DNA of 64,000 bases from Microlunatus sp. Gsoil 973 (GCF_009707365.1 NZ_CP046122.1:3658001-3722000); one strand, 5' to 3'. Shown: positions 1 to 9,565, counted from the first letter of the stretch. A program made the numbers and translations. The notes: generated by a model not told the origin, from the letters alone.

Positions 1-861
1 ACCGGTGCCATGCACGCCTGCGGCCACGACTGCCACGCCGCAATCGGAGTAGGCCTGGTGCACCGGCTGTCGGATCATGATTTCCCGGGCACCGTCCGGG
101 TCTTCTTCCAACCGGCCGAGGAGGGCGTACGCGGCGCGCAGACGATGATCGACGCCGGGGTGCTCGCCGGTGTCGACCGGATGCTCGGTGTGCACGTGGC
201 GGGTGGCAGGCCGACCTCAGCCATCGTCGGCAGCGTCGTCGGCGGGATGGCGACTCGCAAGCTGGCGGTCACCTTCCGCGGCCTCGCAGCGCACGCCTCC
301 GGGTCGCCGCAGGACGGCCGGAACGCGTTGCTGGCCGCGGCATCGGCGAGCCTGTCGATCATGGGTCTGCCGCGTTTCAGCGGCACCGACACCCGGCTGA
401 ACGTCGGCACGCTGCACGCCGGCGACAACGTCAACATCGTCCCTGCGCTGGCCGAGCTGACCTGTGAGGCGCGCGCCGACGACGACGGGGTGATCGAGGA
501 CCTGACGGCACGGGTCAGGCAGGTGATCGCCGGGGCCGCCCTGGCCTATGGCGTCGAGCAGGAGACGGTGATCACCGGGCGGGCGGTGACGATCGCGCCG
601 GACGACGAGCTGGTCGACCGCCTCGTCTCCGCGGCAAAGGGCATTCCCGGCATTCCGGAGATCGTCCGGCGGGCACCACAAGGCGGCAGCGACGACGTCA
701 ATCTGATGATCAGAGGAGTCCAGACCAACGGCGGTCAGGGTGCGTACCTCAACGTCGGAGCCAACAGCCCGGCACCGCACCACAACCCGTACTTCAGCCC
801 GGACGAGGAGTCGATCTTCACCGCCATCGAGTTGCTGGAGTCGGTCTTCCGCGCCGGCTGA
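1..861 (+). CDS. M20 family amidohydrolase (5' truncated)
   Basis: C-terminal 286 residues of a zinc-dependent amidohydrolase of the M20D/IAL-ILR1-HipO type, which removes acyl groups from amino acids or small amides. The frame is open from base 1, so the true start lies outside the window, probably about 100 residues upstream. The metal-binding motif HACGHD appears within the first 10 residues, followed by PAEEG (catalytic and metal Glu) and a dimerisation domain. The late HHNPYFSPDEES stretch carries the last metal-binding His region. The substrate cannot be told from the sequence. Confidence 0.9.
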   Translation, partial: TGAMHACGHDCHAAIGVGLVHRLSDHDFPGTVRVFFQPAEEGVRGAQTMIDAGVLAGVDRMLGVHVAGGRPTSAIVGSVVGGMATRKLAVTFRGLAAHASGSPQDGRNALLAAASASLSIMGLPRFSGTDTRLNVGTLHAGDNVNIVPALAELTCEARADDDGVIEDLTARVRQVIAGAALAYGVEQETVITGRAVTIAPDDELVDRLVSAAKGIPGIPEIVRRAPQGGSDDVNLMIRGVQTNGGQGAYLNVGANSPAPHHNPYFSPDEESIFTAIELLESVFRAG

Positions 862-892
862 ACCAGACGCCCGCCGGGACCGTCAGTCCGGC

Positions 893-1141
893 TCAGCCGA
901 TGTAGCCCTCGACCTCCGAGGGAGGACGCACGGCCGCCTCGGACTGGTCCTTGCCCGCGGCGCGCAGCGCCCGGCGCTGCCTGAGCAGATCCCAGCACTG
1001 GTCGAGTTCGACCTCGAGCGAGGCCAGCCGTGACCGTTCTTCCTCGCCGGCGATCTGATCGGCAGCGCGTTGCTCGCGAAGGGCCTTCTCCTCCTCGACC
1101 AGGGCCCGGATCCGGTCGAGGATCTCCTGTCCGTCCGCCAT
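893..1141 (-). CDS. DUF2630 family small protein
   Basis: 82 residues, highly charged and predicted helical (ILDRIRALVEEEKALRE near the N-terminus, then a second Glu/Arg-rich helix). This matches the short actinobacterial DUF2630 family of unknown function. There is no signal peptide or membrane segment. It stands alone, convergent with the M20 gene 31 bases away. It is probably a small cytosolic coiled-coil protein. Confidence 0.8.
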   Translation of the reverse strand: MADGQEILDRIRALVEEEKALREQRAADQIAGEEERSRLASLEVELDQCWDLLRQRRALRAAGKDQSEAAVRPPSEVEGYIG

Positions 1142-1231
1142 CGTGTCTCCTCATGGTCTGCGGTCGAGCACAAGCTGCGTCCAAAGCTGTTCCGAAGACT
1201 ATTCCGGCCGGACCGGAGCTCTTCGGCTGGG

Positions 1232-1360
1232 CTAGGAGGCGGGCGAGACCTTGTCGGTCGCCTCGGCCCACAGATCGGCCTCGGCCGCCTTGCGGTTGTA
1301 TTGCCGGACGATCACCGCGATACCGCCGGCGACGGCCAGAGCGAGCAGCAACTTCTTCAT
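1232..1360 (-). CDS. DLW-39 family protein
   Basis: A 42-residue peptide. It begins MKKLLLALAVAGGIAVIV, a single hydrophobic anchor, followed by a short basic/acidic tail that contains the family's diagnostic A-D-L-W-A-E-A-T block. The DLW-39 family is a conserved actinobacterial micro-protein of unknown function, often found near gyrA. Here it lies between DUF2630 and the divergently transcribed histidine kinase. The start is the only Met in frame. The identification rests on the DLW block plus the length. Confidence 0.85.
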   Translation of the reverse strand: MKKLLLALAVAGGIAVIVRQYNRKAAEADLWAEATDKVSPAS

Positions 1361-1453
1361 CCGACCACCCTAGTCGCCGCGGTGAGGTCAGGGCCCAATG
1401 TCCGACCGCAGTCTGATGGGTGCAAGCGGGCTTCCGCCTACGCTGGCCGCGAC

Positions 1454-2722
1454 ATGACCTCGGCACCCCGCTCCGTTACCTCCGCCGCTTCCGGCGGCCC
1501 GCTGGCCTGGCTGGCCAGCTGGTTCACCGACCCGCGGTACCGGTTCGATCTGCTCAGCGCGGCCGGCCTGGTCGTGCTCTTCATGGTCGCCGCGGCCGGT
1601 TCGGGAACCGACTACTGGATCGCCGCGCTGCTCGGTCTGCCCTGGGTGCTCCGACGCCGCTACCCGTTGGCGGCCCTGGTCCTGGCGGTGCTCGCGGCGT
1701 GCCTGCACGTGCTGATGCTGCCCGTGCCGTCGTTCGCGATCGTCGCCGTCCCGATGTACATCTACAGTTTCGCCCGCTGGTCGGCGCGCACCCTGCGCCG
1801 GACGGCTCTGTTCATCGCGGTCATCGGGTCGTTCCTCGGCCCGGTGCGCTGGCTGCTGGTGCCCGACCCCACCCTCCGGTCGGTACCGGTCGCCATCATC
1901 ACCACGCTGGCCTGTGCCGGCATGGTCGGGGTGGCGTACGTCCTGGGCAGCAGGCGACGGGAACACCTGGAGCGCGCGGAGCAGGCGGTCGCCGCCCGGA
2001 TCGAGCGGGCCAGGCTGGTCGCTGCCGAACAGGAACAGCGGGCCCGGGTCGCCGCGATCGACGAGCGCACCCGGATCGCCCGCGAACTGCACGACATCGT
2101 GGCCCATTCGCTGTCGGTGATCGTCGTTCAGGCAGAGGGTGGCCGCGCCCTCGCGACCAAGCAGCCGGAGAAGGCTCCGGAGGTGCTCGGCACGATCGCC
2201 GACACCAGCCGCGAGGCGCTGGAGGAGATGCGCCAGATGGTCGGTCTGTTGCGCAGCGGCGGCCCGATCGGTGACCCGGCCAATCTGCCGCCCGGTACGC
2301 CGGAGAGCTACCTGCCGACCCCGGGCCTGGCCGACCTGGACGAGTTGGTGGCCAAGACCGGTGACCGGGTGACGTTGACCCGCTACGGCCGGCAGCCGGT
2401 GGTCAGCCAGCCGCTCGGCCTGACGGTCTATCGGATCGTCCAGGAGTCGATCACCAACGTGCTCAAACATGCCGGTCCGTCGGCTCGCGCCGCGGTCGGC
2501 ATCACCTTCGCCGAGCACGGCATCGGCATCCGCGTCGTCGACAACGGCCGCGGCGTCGACAACCAGCGCAGCCCGGGGCACGGCCTGCGCGGAATGCGGG
2601 AGCGAGTCGCGCTGCACAACGGCAGTCTCGAGGCCGGACCGCTCCCCGCCGGAGGCTTCCAGGTGCTCGCCTGGCTACCCTTCCAGCCGTCGTCGAATCC
2701 GTACCAGACCAGGAGAGCTTGA
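1454..2722 (+). CDS. NarL/DesK-type sensor histidine kinase
   Basis: 422 residues from the ATG at 1454; the frame stays open further upstream but that part is not gene-like. The N-terminal ~150 residues hold about five membrane segments with almost no extracellular loop, so it probably senses within the membrane. A HisKA_3 dimerisation domain follows, with phospho-acceptor His about residue 213 in IARELHDIVAHSLS, and then an HATPase_c domain (N-box QESITNVLKHA, G-box VVDNGRGV, second G-box GHGLRGMRERV). Its stop overlaps the response regulator region, so the two form one two-component operon. The next genes encode an ABC exporter, a common target for such pairs. Confidence 0.93.
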   Translation: MTSAPRSVTSAASGGPLAWLASWFTDPRYRFDLLSAAGLVVLFMVAAAGSGTDYWIAALLGLPWVLRRRYPLAALVLAVLAACLHVLMLPVPSFAIVAVPMYIYSFARWSARTLRRTALFIAVIGSFLGPVRWLLVPDPTLRSVPVAIITTLACAGMVGVAYVLGSRRREHLERAEQAVAARIERARLVAAEQEQRARVAAIDERTRIARELHDIVAHSLSVIVVQAEGGRALATKQPEKAPEVLGTIADTSREALEEMRQMVGLLRSGGPIGDPANLPPGTPESYLPTPGLADLDELVAKTGDRVTLTRYGRQPVVSQPLGLTVYRIVQESITNVLKHAGPSARAAVGITFAEHGIGIRVVDNGRGVDNQRSPGHGLRGMRERVALHNGSLEAGPLPAGGFQVLAWLPFQPSSNPYQTRRA

Positions 2723-2724
2723 CC

Positions 2725-3393
2725 GTGACCGATGTGTTCCTCGCCGATGATCAGGGCCTGGTCCGTGGTGGGTTCCGGATGTTGATCGAAGCAGAGGATG
2801 ATCTTTCGGTCGTCGGTGAGGCGGCCGATGGAGCGAGCGCGGTCAAGCAACTCCAGGCACGCCCGGCCGATGTTGTGTTGATGGACATCCGGATGCCGAT
2901 CATGGACGGGGTCGAGGCGACCCGGCGACTGGTCTCCGCCCAGATCCCGACCCGGGTGCTGATCCTGACCACCTTCGATCTGGACGAGTACGTGTTCTCC
3001 GCGCTCAAGGCGGGCGCTTCGGGTTTTCTGCTCAAGGACGCCAGACCCGAGGAGTTGTTGTCGGCGATCCGCAACGTCGCCCAGGGCGATGCCGTGGTGG
3101 CGCCCAGCGCGACCCGCAGACTGCTGACCCACGTTGTCCGCACCCTCCCCGGATCGCCGCAGCAGCAGCACCAGGAGAAGATCGGATCGTTGACCGCGCG
3201 GGAGATCGAGGTACTGCAGCAGATCGCCGGCGGCGCGACCAACGCCGAGATCTCCTCGACGCTGTACATGGCCGAGGGCACCGTCAAGACCCATATCGGC
3301 CGATTGCTTGCCAAGCTCGATTGCCGGGACCGGGTCGGCTTGGTGCTCTTCGCCTTCGAGGCCGGCCTGGCGGATCCGTACGCCCGCTCGTGA
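2725..3393 (+). CDS. NarL/FixJ family response regulator
   Basis: 222 residues from GTG 2725, chosen because AGGAG at 2711 lies 9 bases upstream; a TTG at 2719 that overlaps the kinase stop is the alternative. Receiver domain: acidic pocket in FLADD, phospho-acceptor Asp about residue 54 in LMDIRMPIMDG, and the Thr and Lys switch residues in LILTTFD and LLKDA. A LuxR-type C-terminal HTH follows (LTAREIEVLQQIAGG, then TVKTHIGRLLAKL). It is the partner of the preceding kinase and probably controls the MacB-like transporter genes about 160 bases downstream. Confidence 0.93.
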   Translation: MTDVFLADDQGLVRGGFRMLIEAEDDLSVVGEAADGASAVKQLQARPADVVLMDIRMPIMDGVEATRRLVSAQIPTRVLILTTFDLDEYVFSALKAGASGFLLKDARPEELLSAIRNVAQGDAVVAPSATRRLLTHVVRTLPGSPQQQHQEKIGSLTAREIEVLQQIAGGATNAEISSTLYMAEGTVKTHIGRLLAKLDCRDRVGLVLFAFEAGLADPYARS

Positions 3394-3555
3394 TCGGAAC
3401 CCCGTCGTTGGTATCAGCCCGGCAGCGCCTTCATCCGACCGTGGTCTGATGGCACGGCCGGGGCAGGTGTCCGGTGCTCCGATGTCGACCCGGTGCGAGA
3501 TCCGTAGCGTGATCATCGGCCCATTGCGGCTCATGATCAGCAACGGAAGGACACC

Positions 3556-4317
3556 ATGACAGCGCCAACCATCTCGCCGATGGCCACCGACACCCGAACT
3601 GCAGCCCGGGCGGTGGACCTGACCAGGATCTACGGCACCGGTGACACCGCGGTACGTGCCCTGGATGGGGTGAGTGTGGATTTCCCGGCCGGGAGTTTCA
3701 CCGCGATCATGGGACCGTCCGGATCGGGGAAGTCGACCCTGATGCATTGCCTTGCCGGCCTCGACGCGCCGACCGACGGCCGGGTGTACATCGGTGACAC
3801 GGAGATCACCCGGCTGAGCGACCGGCGTCTCACCCGGATCCGACGGGATCGGATCGGTTTCGTCTTCCAGTCGTTCAATCTGCTGCCCACCCTGACCGCA
3901 CGGCAGAACATCACGCTGCCGCTCGACCTTGCCGGTCGACGGCCGGACAAGCACCGGCTGGCAACCTTGATCGATTCTCTCGGCCTGTCGGACCGTCTTG
4001 ATCATCGGCCGAGCGAGTTGTCCGGTGGCCAGCAGCAGCGGGTCGCCATCGCCCGTGCATTGATCACCGCGCCGGAGGTGGTGTTCGCCGACGAACCGAC
4101 CGGCTCGCTGGACTCCCGGACTGCGGCCGCACTGTTGGCGTTCCTGAGACGGTCGGTCGCCGAGTTGGGCCAAACGATCGTGATGGTCACCCACGATCCG
4201 ATCGCCGCGTCGTACGCCGATCGGGCCCTGTTGCTCAGCGACGGCCGGATCACCTCAAGCATCGAGCAACCGACGACCGACAGCGTGCTCGCCGCGATGA
4301 AGCAGCTGGACGCCTGA
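3556..4317 (+). CDS. ABC transporter ATP-binding protein (MacB/LolD type)
   Basis: 253 residues. Walker A GPSGSGKST near residue 55, Q-loop VFQSFN, signature LSGGQQQRVAIARAL, Walker B VVFADEPTGSLD and H-loop MVTHD are all present. GGAAGG lies 5 bases before the ATG. This is the ATPase of an export or mechanotransmission ABC system of the MacB/FtsX class; the permease follows with a one-base overlap (TGATG). It follows the two-component genes after about 160 bases, consistent with induction by that system, for example under cell-envelope stress. Confidence 0.93.
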   Translation: MTAPTISPMATDTRTAARAVDLTRIYGTGDTAVRALDGVSVDFPAGSFTAIMGPSGSGKSTLMHCLAGLDAPTDGRVYIGDTEITRLSDRRLTRIRRDRIGFVFQSFNLLPTLTARQNITLPLDLAGRRPDKHRLATLIDSLGLSDRLDHRPSELSGGQQQRVAIARALITAPEVVFADEPTGSLDSRTAAALLAFLRRSVAELGQTIVMVTHDPIAASYADRALLLSDGRITSSIEQPTTDSVLAAMKQLDA

Positions 4318-6776
4318 TGCCACGGTCGACCGCGATGATCAGACTCGCCGGCAGCCAGGTCCGCCGCCATCCGGGACGGATCGTCGCCGTGCTGTTGGCC
4401 GTGATGATCAGCGTCGGGTACCTGACAGGAACGCTCGGTTTCATGGCCACCGAGACCCACGCCGTGGCCGCCGCGGTCACCGCCCGGACCGCCGACGCCG
4501 ATGTCGTGGTGACCGCCGAGGACGGGACCGCCTCTGCCCTGCGGAAGCCACTGGCAGCGGTCCGGCGAACCCCGGGTGTCCGGACCGCCGAGATCAGTTA
4601 CCGGAGCCACGGACTGATCAACCAGGCGTCTCCGATCGCCGTGCAATCCCTGCCGCACGCCTCGCGGCTGGCCTGGGCGACGCTGGACAGCGGACGGTGG
4701 CCGACCGATGATCACCAGATCGCCCTCGGACAGACCGCCGCCCGGCAACAGAACGTCGGCATCGGCGACACGGTGAAGATCGATCTGGGCGACGGACCAC
4801 GGAAAATGGTTGTCACCGGGATCACCGACGAATCCCGATCGCTGTTCTCCGGGCAGGTGCAGAACGGGTTCGTCGTGCCAGGATTCCTCACCGACCTGAA
4901 GGAGGTCGGCGGTGATCTGTTGATCATCGGCAACCGGGACACGACGCCGGATCGGTTGGCCGGTGACCTGTCGCAGCGCCTCGGCAGAGGCCTCACCGTG
5001 ACGACCTCCGAGGCGTACGGCCAGGAGCAGGTGCGTGACCTCGCGCAGGGTGCCGATGTGTTCCGCAACCTCTTGCTGATCTTCGGCGCCATCGCACTTC
5101 TGGTCGGCGCGATCCTGATCGTGAACACCTTCCTCATCCTGCTGGCACAGCGGCGCCGCCAGGTCGGGCTGCTCCGGGCGGTCGGCGCCACCGGTGGACA
5201 GGTGCGGCGCAGCATGCTGTTGGAGGCCGTGATCACCGGAGTGATCGGGTCGGCGCTGGGCGTGATGCTGGGGGTCGGTGTCACCGCGGTGGCGTCGGCG
5301 ATCTCCGGTTCGCTGGCAGCCGGGCTGATCATCCCGACGACGGTGGCACCGGCTGCTCTGGTCGGCGTACTGGTCACGGCGTTGGCCGCGCTGGGTCCGG
5401 CGGCCAGGGCCATTCGAGTCAGCCCGCTGGACGCGCTGCGGCCGGTCGCCGACGCCGCGACGGATCGACGGATCTCCGTCCTGACGGCCATCCCGTCGCT
5501 GCTGGTCGCCGCGGCCGGTGCCGCACTGATCGGCTACGGACTACACAACCCGAGCAACGCGTTGCTGTTGTGTGTGGCCGGATCGGCGGTGCTGGCGGTC
5601 GGGATCCTGATCGGGGTCAAGCTCTACTTCCCCGCCCTGCTGCGACTGCTCGGCCAGGTGACCCGGCCGCTGGGTCCCGTCGGTCGCCTGGCCACCAGCA
5701 ACACGGTTCGCAACCCCGGACGGGCTGCCGCGACCGGTGCCGCGCTGATGCTGGCCACCGGGTTGATCGTCACGTTGCAGGTCGGCGCGGCCAGTGTCAA
5801 GCAGTCGACCAACCTGATGCTCGACCAGCACTATCCGGTCGACGTCACGCTGACCTCGGACACCGCCTTGCCCTCCGGTGTCGCGGGCCGCGTCGCCGAC
5901 ATCCCGGGGATTGCTGCGACCGCCCCGGTGCGCAGCGCGACGGTCTCGGTGATCACCACCCACCCGGAGAAGTACCGATTGCGGATGACCGCCGGTGACA
6001 CCATCAGTTCGGTGATCAATCCCGGCGCCGGGAGCCTGCCGACCGACCGGGTGTTGATGGATGCCTTCATCGCCGGCAACCTCGGCCTGCATCCCGGAGA
6101 CACGATCACCCTTCGTCACGGCTCCTGGACCAGGAAGGTCACCGTGCAGCCCAGTCGGATCGCCGCCGACGGCGCGCTGGTGGTGCCGCCGGCTCTGCTG
6201 GCCGCCGCGGCGCCGAGGGCGCCGATCACCGGCGTCTGGGCCAAGGCAGATCCGTCCGCGAACGTCGTCGCGATCAATTCGGCGCTGACCAAGATCACCA
6301 AGGATCATCCGCAACTTGCCCTCAGCGGCTCGCTGACCAACAAGGCCTCCTACGTCCAACTGCTCGACACGCTGCTCACGGTCGCCACCGTGCTGCTCGG
6401 CGTCGCCGTGCTGATCGCACTGATCGGCGTCGGGAACACCCTCGGACTGTCGGTGATCGAGCGCAGTCGGGAGTCGGCGTTGTTGCGTGCGCTGGGGCTG
6501 CAGCGCGGTCAGCTGCGGCTGATGCTGGGTATCGAGGCCGTGTTGCTGGCCGTGGCGGGCGCCGTGGTCGGCGTCGCCGCAGGCGGCTTCTTCGGCTGGA
6601 TCGGCACCGCGGCGATCGGCCGGGAACTTCAGTACCCGACCGTGGTCTTCGCCATGTCCGTTCCGCAGACCGTGCTGGTCGGCGCAGTGGCCATCGTCGC
6701 CGGCGTGCTGGCATCGATCCTGCCCGGTCGACGTGCGGCTCGATCGGCGCCGATCGAGGCCCTGGCCGAGGCCTGA
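4317..6776 (+). CDS. FtsX/MacB-like ABC transporter permease
   Basis: 819 residues in two FtsX-type halves. There is one N-terminal membrane helix (about residues 20-40), a large extracytoplasmic domain, three helices near residues 250-370, two more helices about 390-450, then a second extracytoplasmic domain and three C-terminal helices from about 690. This fused arrangement is typical of Gram-positive antimicrobial-peptide or lipoprotein-type ABC permeases. It starts at ATG 4317, sharing one base with the ATPase stop, so the two are translationally coupled. The substrate is unknown. Confidence 0.92.
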   Translation: MPRSTAMIRLAGSQVRRHPGRIVAVLLAVMISVGYLTGTLGFMATETHAVAAAVTARTADADVVVTAEDGTASALRKPLAAVRRTPGVRTAEISYRSHGLINQASPIAVQSLPHASRLAWATLDSGRWPTDDHQIALGQTAARQQNVGIGDTVKIDLGDGPRKMVVTGITDESRSLFSGQVQNGFVVPGFLTDLKEVGGDLLIIGNRDTTPDRLAGDLSQRLGRGLTVTTSEAYGQEQVRDLAQGADVFRNLLLIFGAIALLVGAILIVNTFLILLAQRRRQVGLLRAVGATGGQVRRSMLLEAVITGVIGSALGVMLGVGVTAVASAISGSLAAGLIIPTTVAPAALVGVLVTALAALGPAARAIRVSPLDALRPVADAATDRRISVLTAIPSLLVAAAGAALIGYGLHNPSNALLLCVAGSAVLAVGILIGVKLYFPALLRLLGQVTRPLGPVGRLATSNTVRNPGRAAATGAALMLATGLIVTLQVGAASVKQSTNLMLDQHYPVDVTLTSDTALPSGVAGRVADIPGIAATAPVRSATVSVITTHPEKYRLRMTAGDTISSVINPGAGSLPTDRVLMDAFIAGNLGLHPGDTITLRHGSWTRKVTVQPSRIAADGALVVPPALLAAAAPRAPITGVWAKADPSANVVAINSALTKITKDHPQLALSGSLTNKASYVQLLDTLLTVATVLLGVAVLIALIGVGNTLGLSVIERSRESALLRALGLQRGQLRLMLGIEAVLLAVAGAVVGVAAGGFFGWIGTAAIGRELQYPTVVFAMSVPQTVLVGAVAIVAGVLASILPGRRAARSAPIEALAEA

Positions 6777-6787
6777 GCGTCCTTGTC

Positions 6788-6815
6788 GTACGGATCAGCC
6801 GCGGTCGATCCGTAC
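6788..6815. terminator. Hairpin between convergent permease and hydrolase genes
   Basis: Perfect 9-base arms GTACGGATC and GATCCGTAC around a 10-base loop, 11 bases after the permease stop. It includes the last codons and stop of the serine hydrolase on the other strand. There is no U-tract. It is probably a bidirectional terminator or 3' RNA-stabilising hairpin. Confidence 0.5.
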
Positions 6816-8210
6816 CGTCTGGACCCGGGGTGGATTCTGCGGCGTCAGCGAGATCTCGCAGCGCAGCGAACCGTTCCGCCCCGGGATCGTCCACGCCAGT
6901 TGTGCCGGGGCCCGGCCGATCGGTGCGGATTTGATCAAGGGCAGCGGTTCGTCAGCGGGTTCGACCTCGGCGACCAGGGCGGCCCAGCGGGTACGGCGCC
7001 GGTCCAGGTCATCGTCAAGCGGGACGTTGTCGGCGAACAGCTGTTCGGCGAGTTGGTCATCCCACTCTCGGAGGAGTCGCTCCACGCCGAGCCGGGCAGC
7101 CTTGGTCTCCGGCCACAGGTCCGGCTCGTCGTCGGGGACGGCCAGCTCGTCGAGGATGGTACGCAGCGCCCGGCTGACCGGCCCCGCGGGTTGACTGTAG
7201 GTGCCGTTCTCCAGTCCGATGACGCCGATCCCACTGGCAGCATGCCAGCGCATGTGAGCGCCGAATCCGGGGTAGCCGCCGGAGTGGCCGATGATCGCGC
7301 CGTGCAGGTCAGACTCCTCGACGACCAGTCCCATGCCGTAGCCCGCGCGGCCACCGGGACCGGACGGGATCGGCGTGTGGATCGACTGCATCAGTCGGCG
7401 ACTGAGGTGGCCGAGCGGTTGGCCGTGATCATCGGTGTTGGTGAACGCCGCGGCCAACCACCCCACCCAGCGGGCCAGGGCTCGTGGTGTCGCGAACACG
7501 CCGCCGATCGGTGAGAACGCGCCGGGGGCGGAGAACGGCAGTGGTGTCCACGTGTCGTCGATCCGGCGGTGGCCGACCGCAACACCGTCCGGCGCGGCGA
7601 CGTCCGCGTCGTAGCCGATGCCGTCCAGTCCCAAGGGGGTGATCAACTCATCGGTGACCGTGGCGACGTAGTCACCACCCGCTGCCTGCTCGATCACCTG
7701 TCCCAGCAGGGCGAAGCCGAGATTGGAGTACTCGTAACGCTCCCCCGGTCGGGCGGTGAACCGGATCCCCGGAGCCAGCAAGGCCGCGAACTGATCACCA
7801 GTGAGCGATTCCTGACGGTCGGCCCAGGGATCATCGGTCGGCAGCCCGGCCGACATGGTCACCAGTTGCCGCAGCGTCGGCGGGCCCACCGGGTGTCCGT
7901 CCGGACCGATCAGCGGGCCTGTCTTCACGTACCGGCTGATCGGGTCGTCCAACGACACCAGACCCCGCTCGACCATGATCAGCAACGTAGCGGCGGTGAA
8001 GCTCTTGGTGCACGAGGCGATCCGGTAGGCGGTGTCGATCGTCGGTGGACGACCGGAACCGGCATCGCCGAATCCATTGGCGAAGGAGATTCCCGACGGG
8101 GCGAAGACGGCGTAGATCGTCGACGGCGTGATCCCCCGGTCGACCCGATCGGCGAACAGGGCGTCAACAGCAGCGTGGGTCAGAGCGACGCGATCGGTGT
8201 CATGGCGCAC
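6795..8210 (-). CDS. Beta-lactamase-family serine hydrolase
   Basis: 471 residues, class C beta-lactamase / penicillin-binding-protein-like fold. The catalytic SxxK is in IASCTKSFTAA about residue 88, the YxN motif is YEYSN about residue 160, and the third motif is HSGGYPGFG about residue 305. There is no signal peptide, so it is probably cytosolic, in line with an esterase or D-aminopeptidase role rather than antibiotic resistance. The ~120-residue C-terminal extension is consistent with a lipocalin-like domain seen in some members. It is a single gene, convergent with the ABC permease. Confidence 0.87.
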   Translation of the reverse strand: MRHDTDRVALTHAAVDALFADRVDRGITPSTIYAVFAPSGISFANGFGDAGSGRPPTIDTAYRIASCTKSFTAATLLIMVERGLVSLDDPISRYVKTGPLIGPDGHPVGPPTLRQLVTMSAGLPTDDPWADRQESLTGDQFAALLAPGIRFTARPGERYEYSNLGFALLGQVIEQAAGGDYVATVTDELITPLGLDGIGYDADVAAPDGVAVGHRRIDDTWTPLPFSAPGAFSPIGGVFATPRALARWVGWLAAAFTNTDDHGQPLGHLSRRLMQSIHTPIPSGPGGRAGYGMGLVVEESDLHGAIIGHSGGYPGFGAHMRWHAASGIGVIGLENGTYSQPAGPVSRALRTILDELAVPDDEPDLWPETKAARLGVERLLREWDDQLAEQLFADNVPLDDDLDRRRTRWAALVAEVEPADEPLPLIKSAPIGRAPAQLAWTIPGRNGSLRCEISLTPQNPPRVQTVRIDRG

Positions 8211-8258
8211 AGCCCGTACGCTATCGCCGGCCGACCCGGCCGGATCGGCCCGGGTCGG

Positions 8259-9092
8259 TCAGCCGTATGCCTGTTCGACCGCGGCACTCGCGATCGAACA
8301 AACGACCTTGAAGGTGGTCATCGCGTCGGTCATCGTCGGGGCGTCGTAGCCCACCGACCTCGGACCGAGTTGATCAACGGTCGGGATGATGGCGGTGGCA
8401 TCGGCAAGTTGCACGGCGTCGAAGTCGATCTCGATCCGGTGGGCCGCGCTGACCGGAGTGGTCCTGCCGACCCGGGTTGCGGCGCGGCGGGCCGCCTCAC
8501 GTTGCAGTTCGGCTGTACGGACCGGCGACAGGCAGACCGCGGCGTACCGGCTGACGTACTCCTTGACCGCCACCCCGACCGCGTCCGGTGCGTAATCCAG
8601 GCCGTCGCCACACGTCCGGTCATCCCCGGTGATCATGATCACCGGAACGCCGTATTCGGCTGCCAGTGCGGCATTCAGTCTGCCCTCGGAAGCGATGACA
8701 CCGTCCAGCCGGACCTGGGTGATCGAGTTCGCCAGATAGGTGTGCGCAAGGATGCCACGTTCCCCGGCAGCGGCGTGGTAACCGACGAAGGCGACCCCGT
8801 CGACGTCCTCACCGTCGATGCCCTCCATCATGCCGAGCCGCTTGTGCCGACCGGTGAGCATCCGCACCCGGCCGTCGAGTTCCTCGAGGACGAGATTGCG
8901 CATCGTTGAGTGCGCCTCATTGACCAGGACGTCGATGCCGGCGTCGAGGAGTCCGACGGCGGTGGCGTTGACGTCGGCGGTGAAAAGATGCCGGAAGCGG
9001 TGCCATTCGTCGGTACGCGGCACCACATCTCCGGGATGGGTCACCCCGGTCGCACCCTCCATGTCCGCGGAGATCAACACCACCATGATCAC
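8259..9092 (-). CDS. M55 family metallopeptidase (D-aminopeptidase DppA-like)
   Basis: 277 residues. Motifs of the zinc D-aminopeptidase DppA family: ISADMEGATGV at the N-terminus (metal-binding Asp and Glu), NEAHSTMRN about residue 60, MMEGIDG and VGYHAAAG about residues 88-105, then AHTY. Members hydrolyse D-amino-acid dipeptides such as D-Ala-D-Ala. GTG 9092 overlaps the stop of the preceding zinc-ribbon gene (GTGA), with GGGAG upstream. The overlap places it at the 3' end of the minus-strand arm of the secretion-like locus. This suggests recycling of peptidoglycan peptides released by the locus's own NlpC/P60 enzyme. Confidence 0.88.
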   Translation of the reverse strand: MIMVVLISADMEGATGVTHPGDVVPRTDEWHRFRHLFTADVNATAVGLLDAGIDVLVNEAHSTMRNLVLEELDGRVRMLTGRHKRLGMMEGIDGEDVDGVAFVGYHAAAGERGILAHTYLANSITQVRLDGVIASEGRLNAALAAEYGVPVIMITGDDRTCGDGLDYAPDAVGVAVKEYVSRYAAVCLSPVRTAELQREAARRAATRVGRTTPVSAAHRIEIDFDAVQLADATAIIPTVDQLGPRSVGYDAPTMTDAMTTFKVVCSIASAAVEQAYG

Positions 9093-9565
9093 ATAGCTCC
9101 CAGGTCAGCAGTCCGGTCAACCGAGGCTATCGGGTGCGGCTCGGCCGCCAGCACACCGAGGGGGTCTTCGACACCGCAGGAGGTGCACTGCGCCGCAGTG
9201 ACCGGGCCGGGCTGTCGGCATCGTCGGCATGGTCCCGTGATCGGCAGGAGATCAGACTCGGCGGGGACGATCCGGCCCTGTCCGTCGATCTCCTGCACCA
9301 CACCGTCGGGACGGACCGCCAGGGCCAGCGGGCGGCCGGAATCGGTGACGTCGAGCCGGACCGGGCGTCCAAGGGTGATGGCGACCGCAGCGCAGCGGGC
9401 GATCATGCCGGTGCGCAGGATCTCGGCCGACGCCGCCCAACAGGGGTGCAGGACGTTGTTGATCACCAGGGTGCCGTCGGTCTCGCTGTCGATGGTGGCG
9501 GTGATCCGTGGCCAGCCGACAACCGGTTCGACGCCACCGGCCCGGTCCCTTCCCGGGATCATCAC
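9089..9565 (-). CDS. Uncharacterised protein with zinc-ribbon-like Cys motif
   Basis: 158 residues, no recognised family name. Residues about 18-95 (WPRITATID through LAVRPDGVV) resemble the N-terminal ~75 residues of the neighbouring MinD-like protein. The second half has CRRC then CTSC, 14 residues apart, a plausible structural zinc site. It overlaps both neighbours by 4 bases, so all three genes are translationally coupled. It probably binds a partner of the secretion-like machinery, but there is no direct evidence of function. Confidence 0.8.
   Translation of the reverse strand: MMIPGRDRAGGVEPVVGWPRITATIDSETDGTLVINNVLHPCWAASAEILRTGMIARCAAVAITLGRPVRLDVTDSGRPLALAVRPDGVVQEIDGQGRIVPAESDLLPITGPCRRCRQPGPVTAAQCTSCGVEDPLGVLAAEPHPIASVDRTADLGAM

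Noticed and set aside
2725-3393. Response regulator as the missing DosR partner of the DosS-like kinase
   Set aside because: It is translationally linked to its own histidine kinase and lies about 20 kb from the dormancy genes.
2428-4194. Long minus-strand open frame (588 codons) opposite the two-component and ABC genes
   Set aside because: It is antisense to four genes with clear catalytic motifs; such shadow frames are common at high GC. No domain is recognisable in it.
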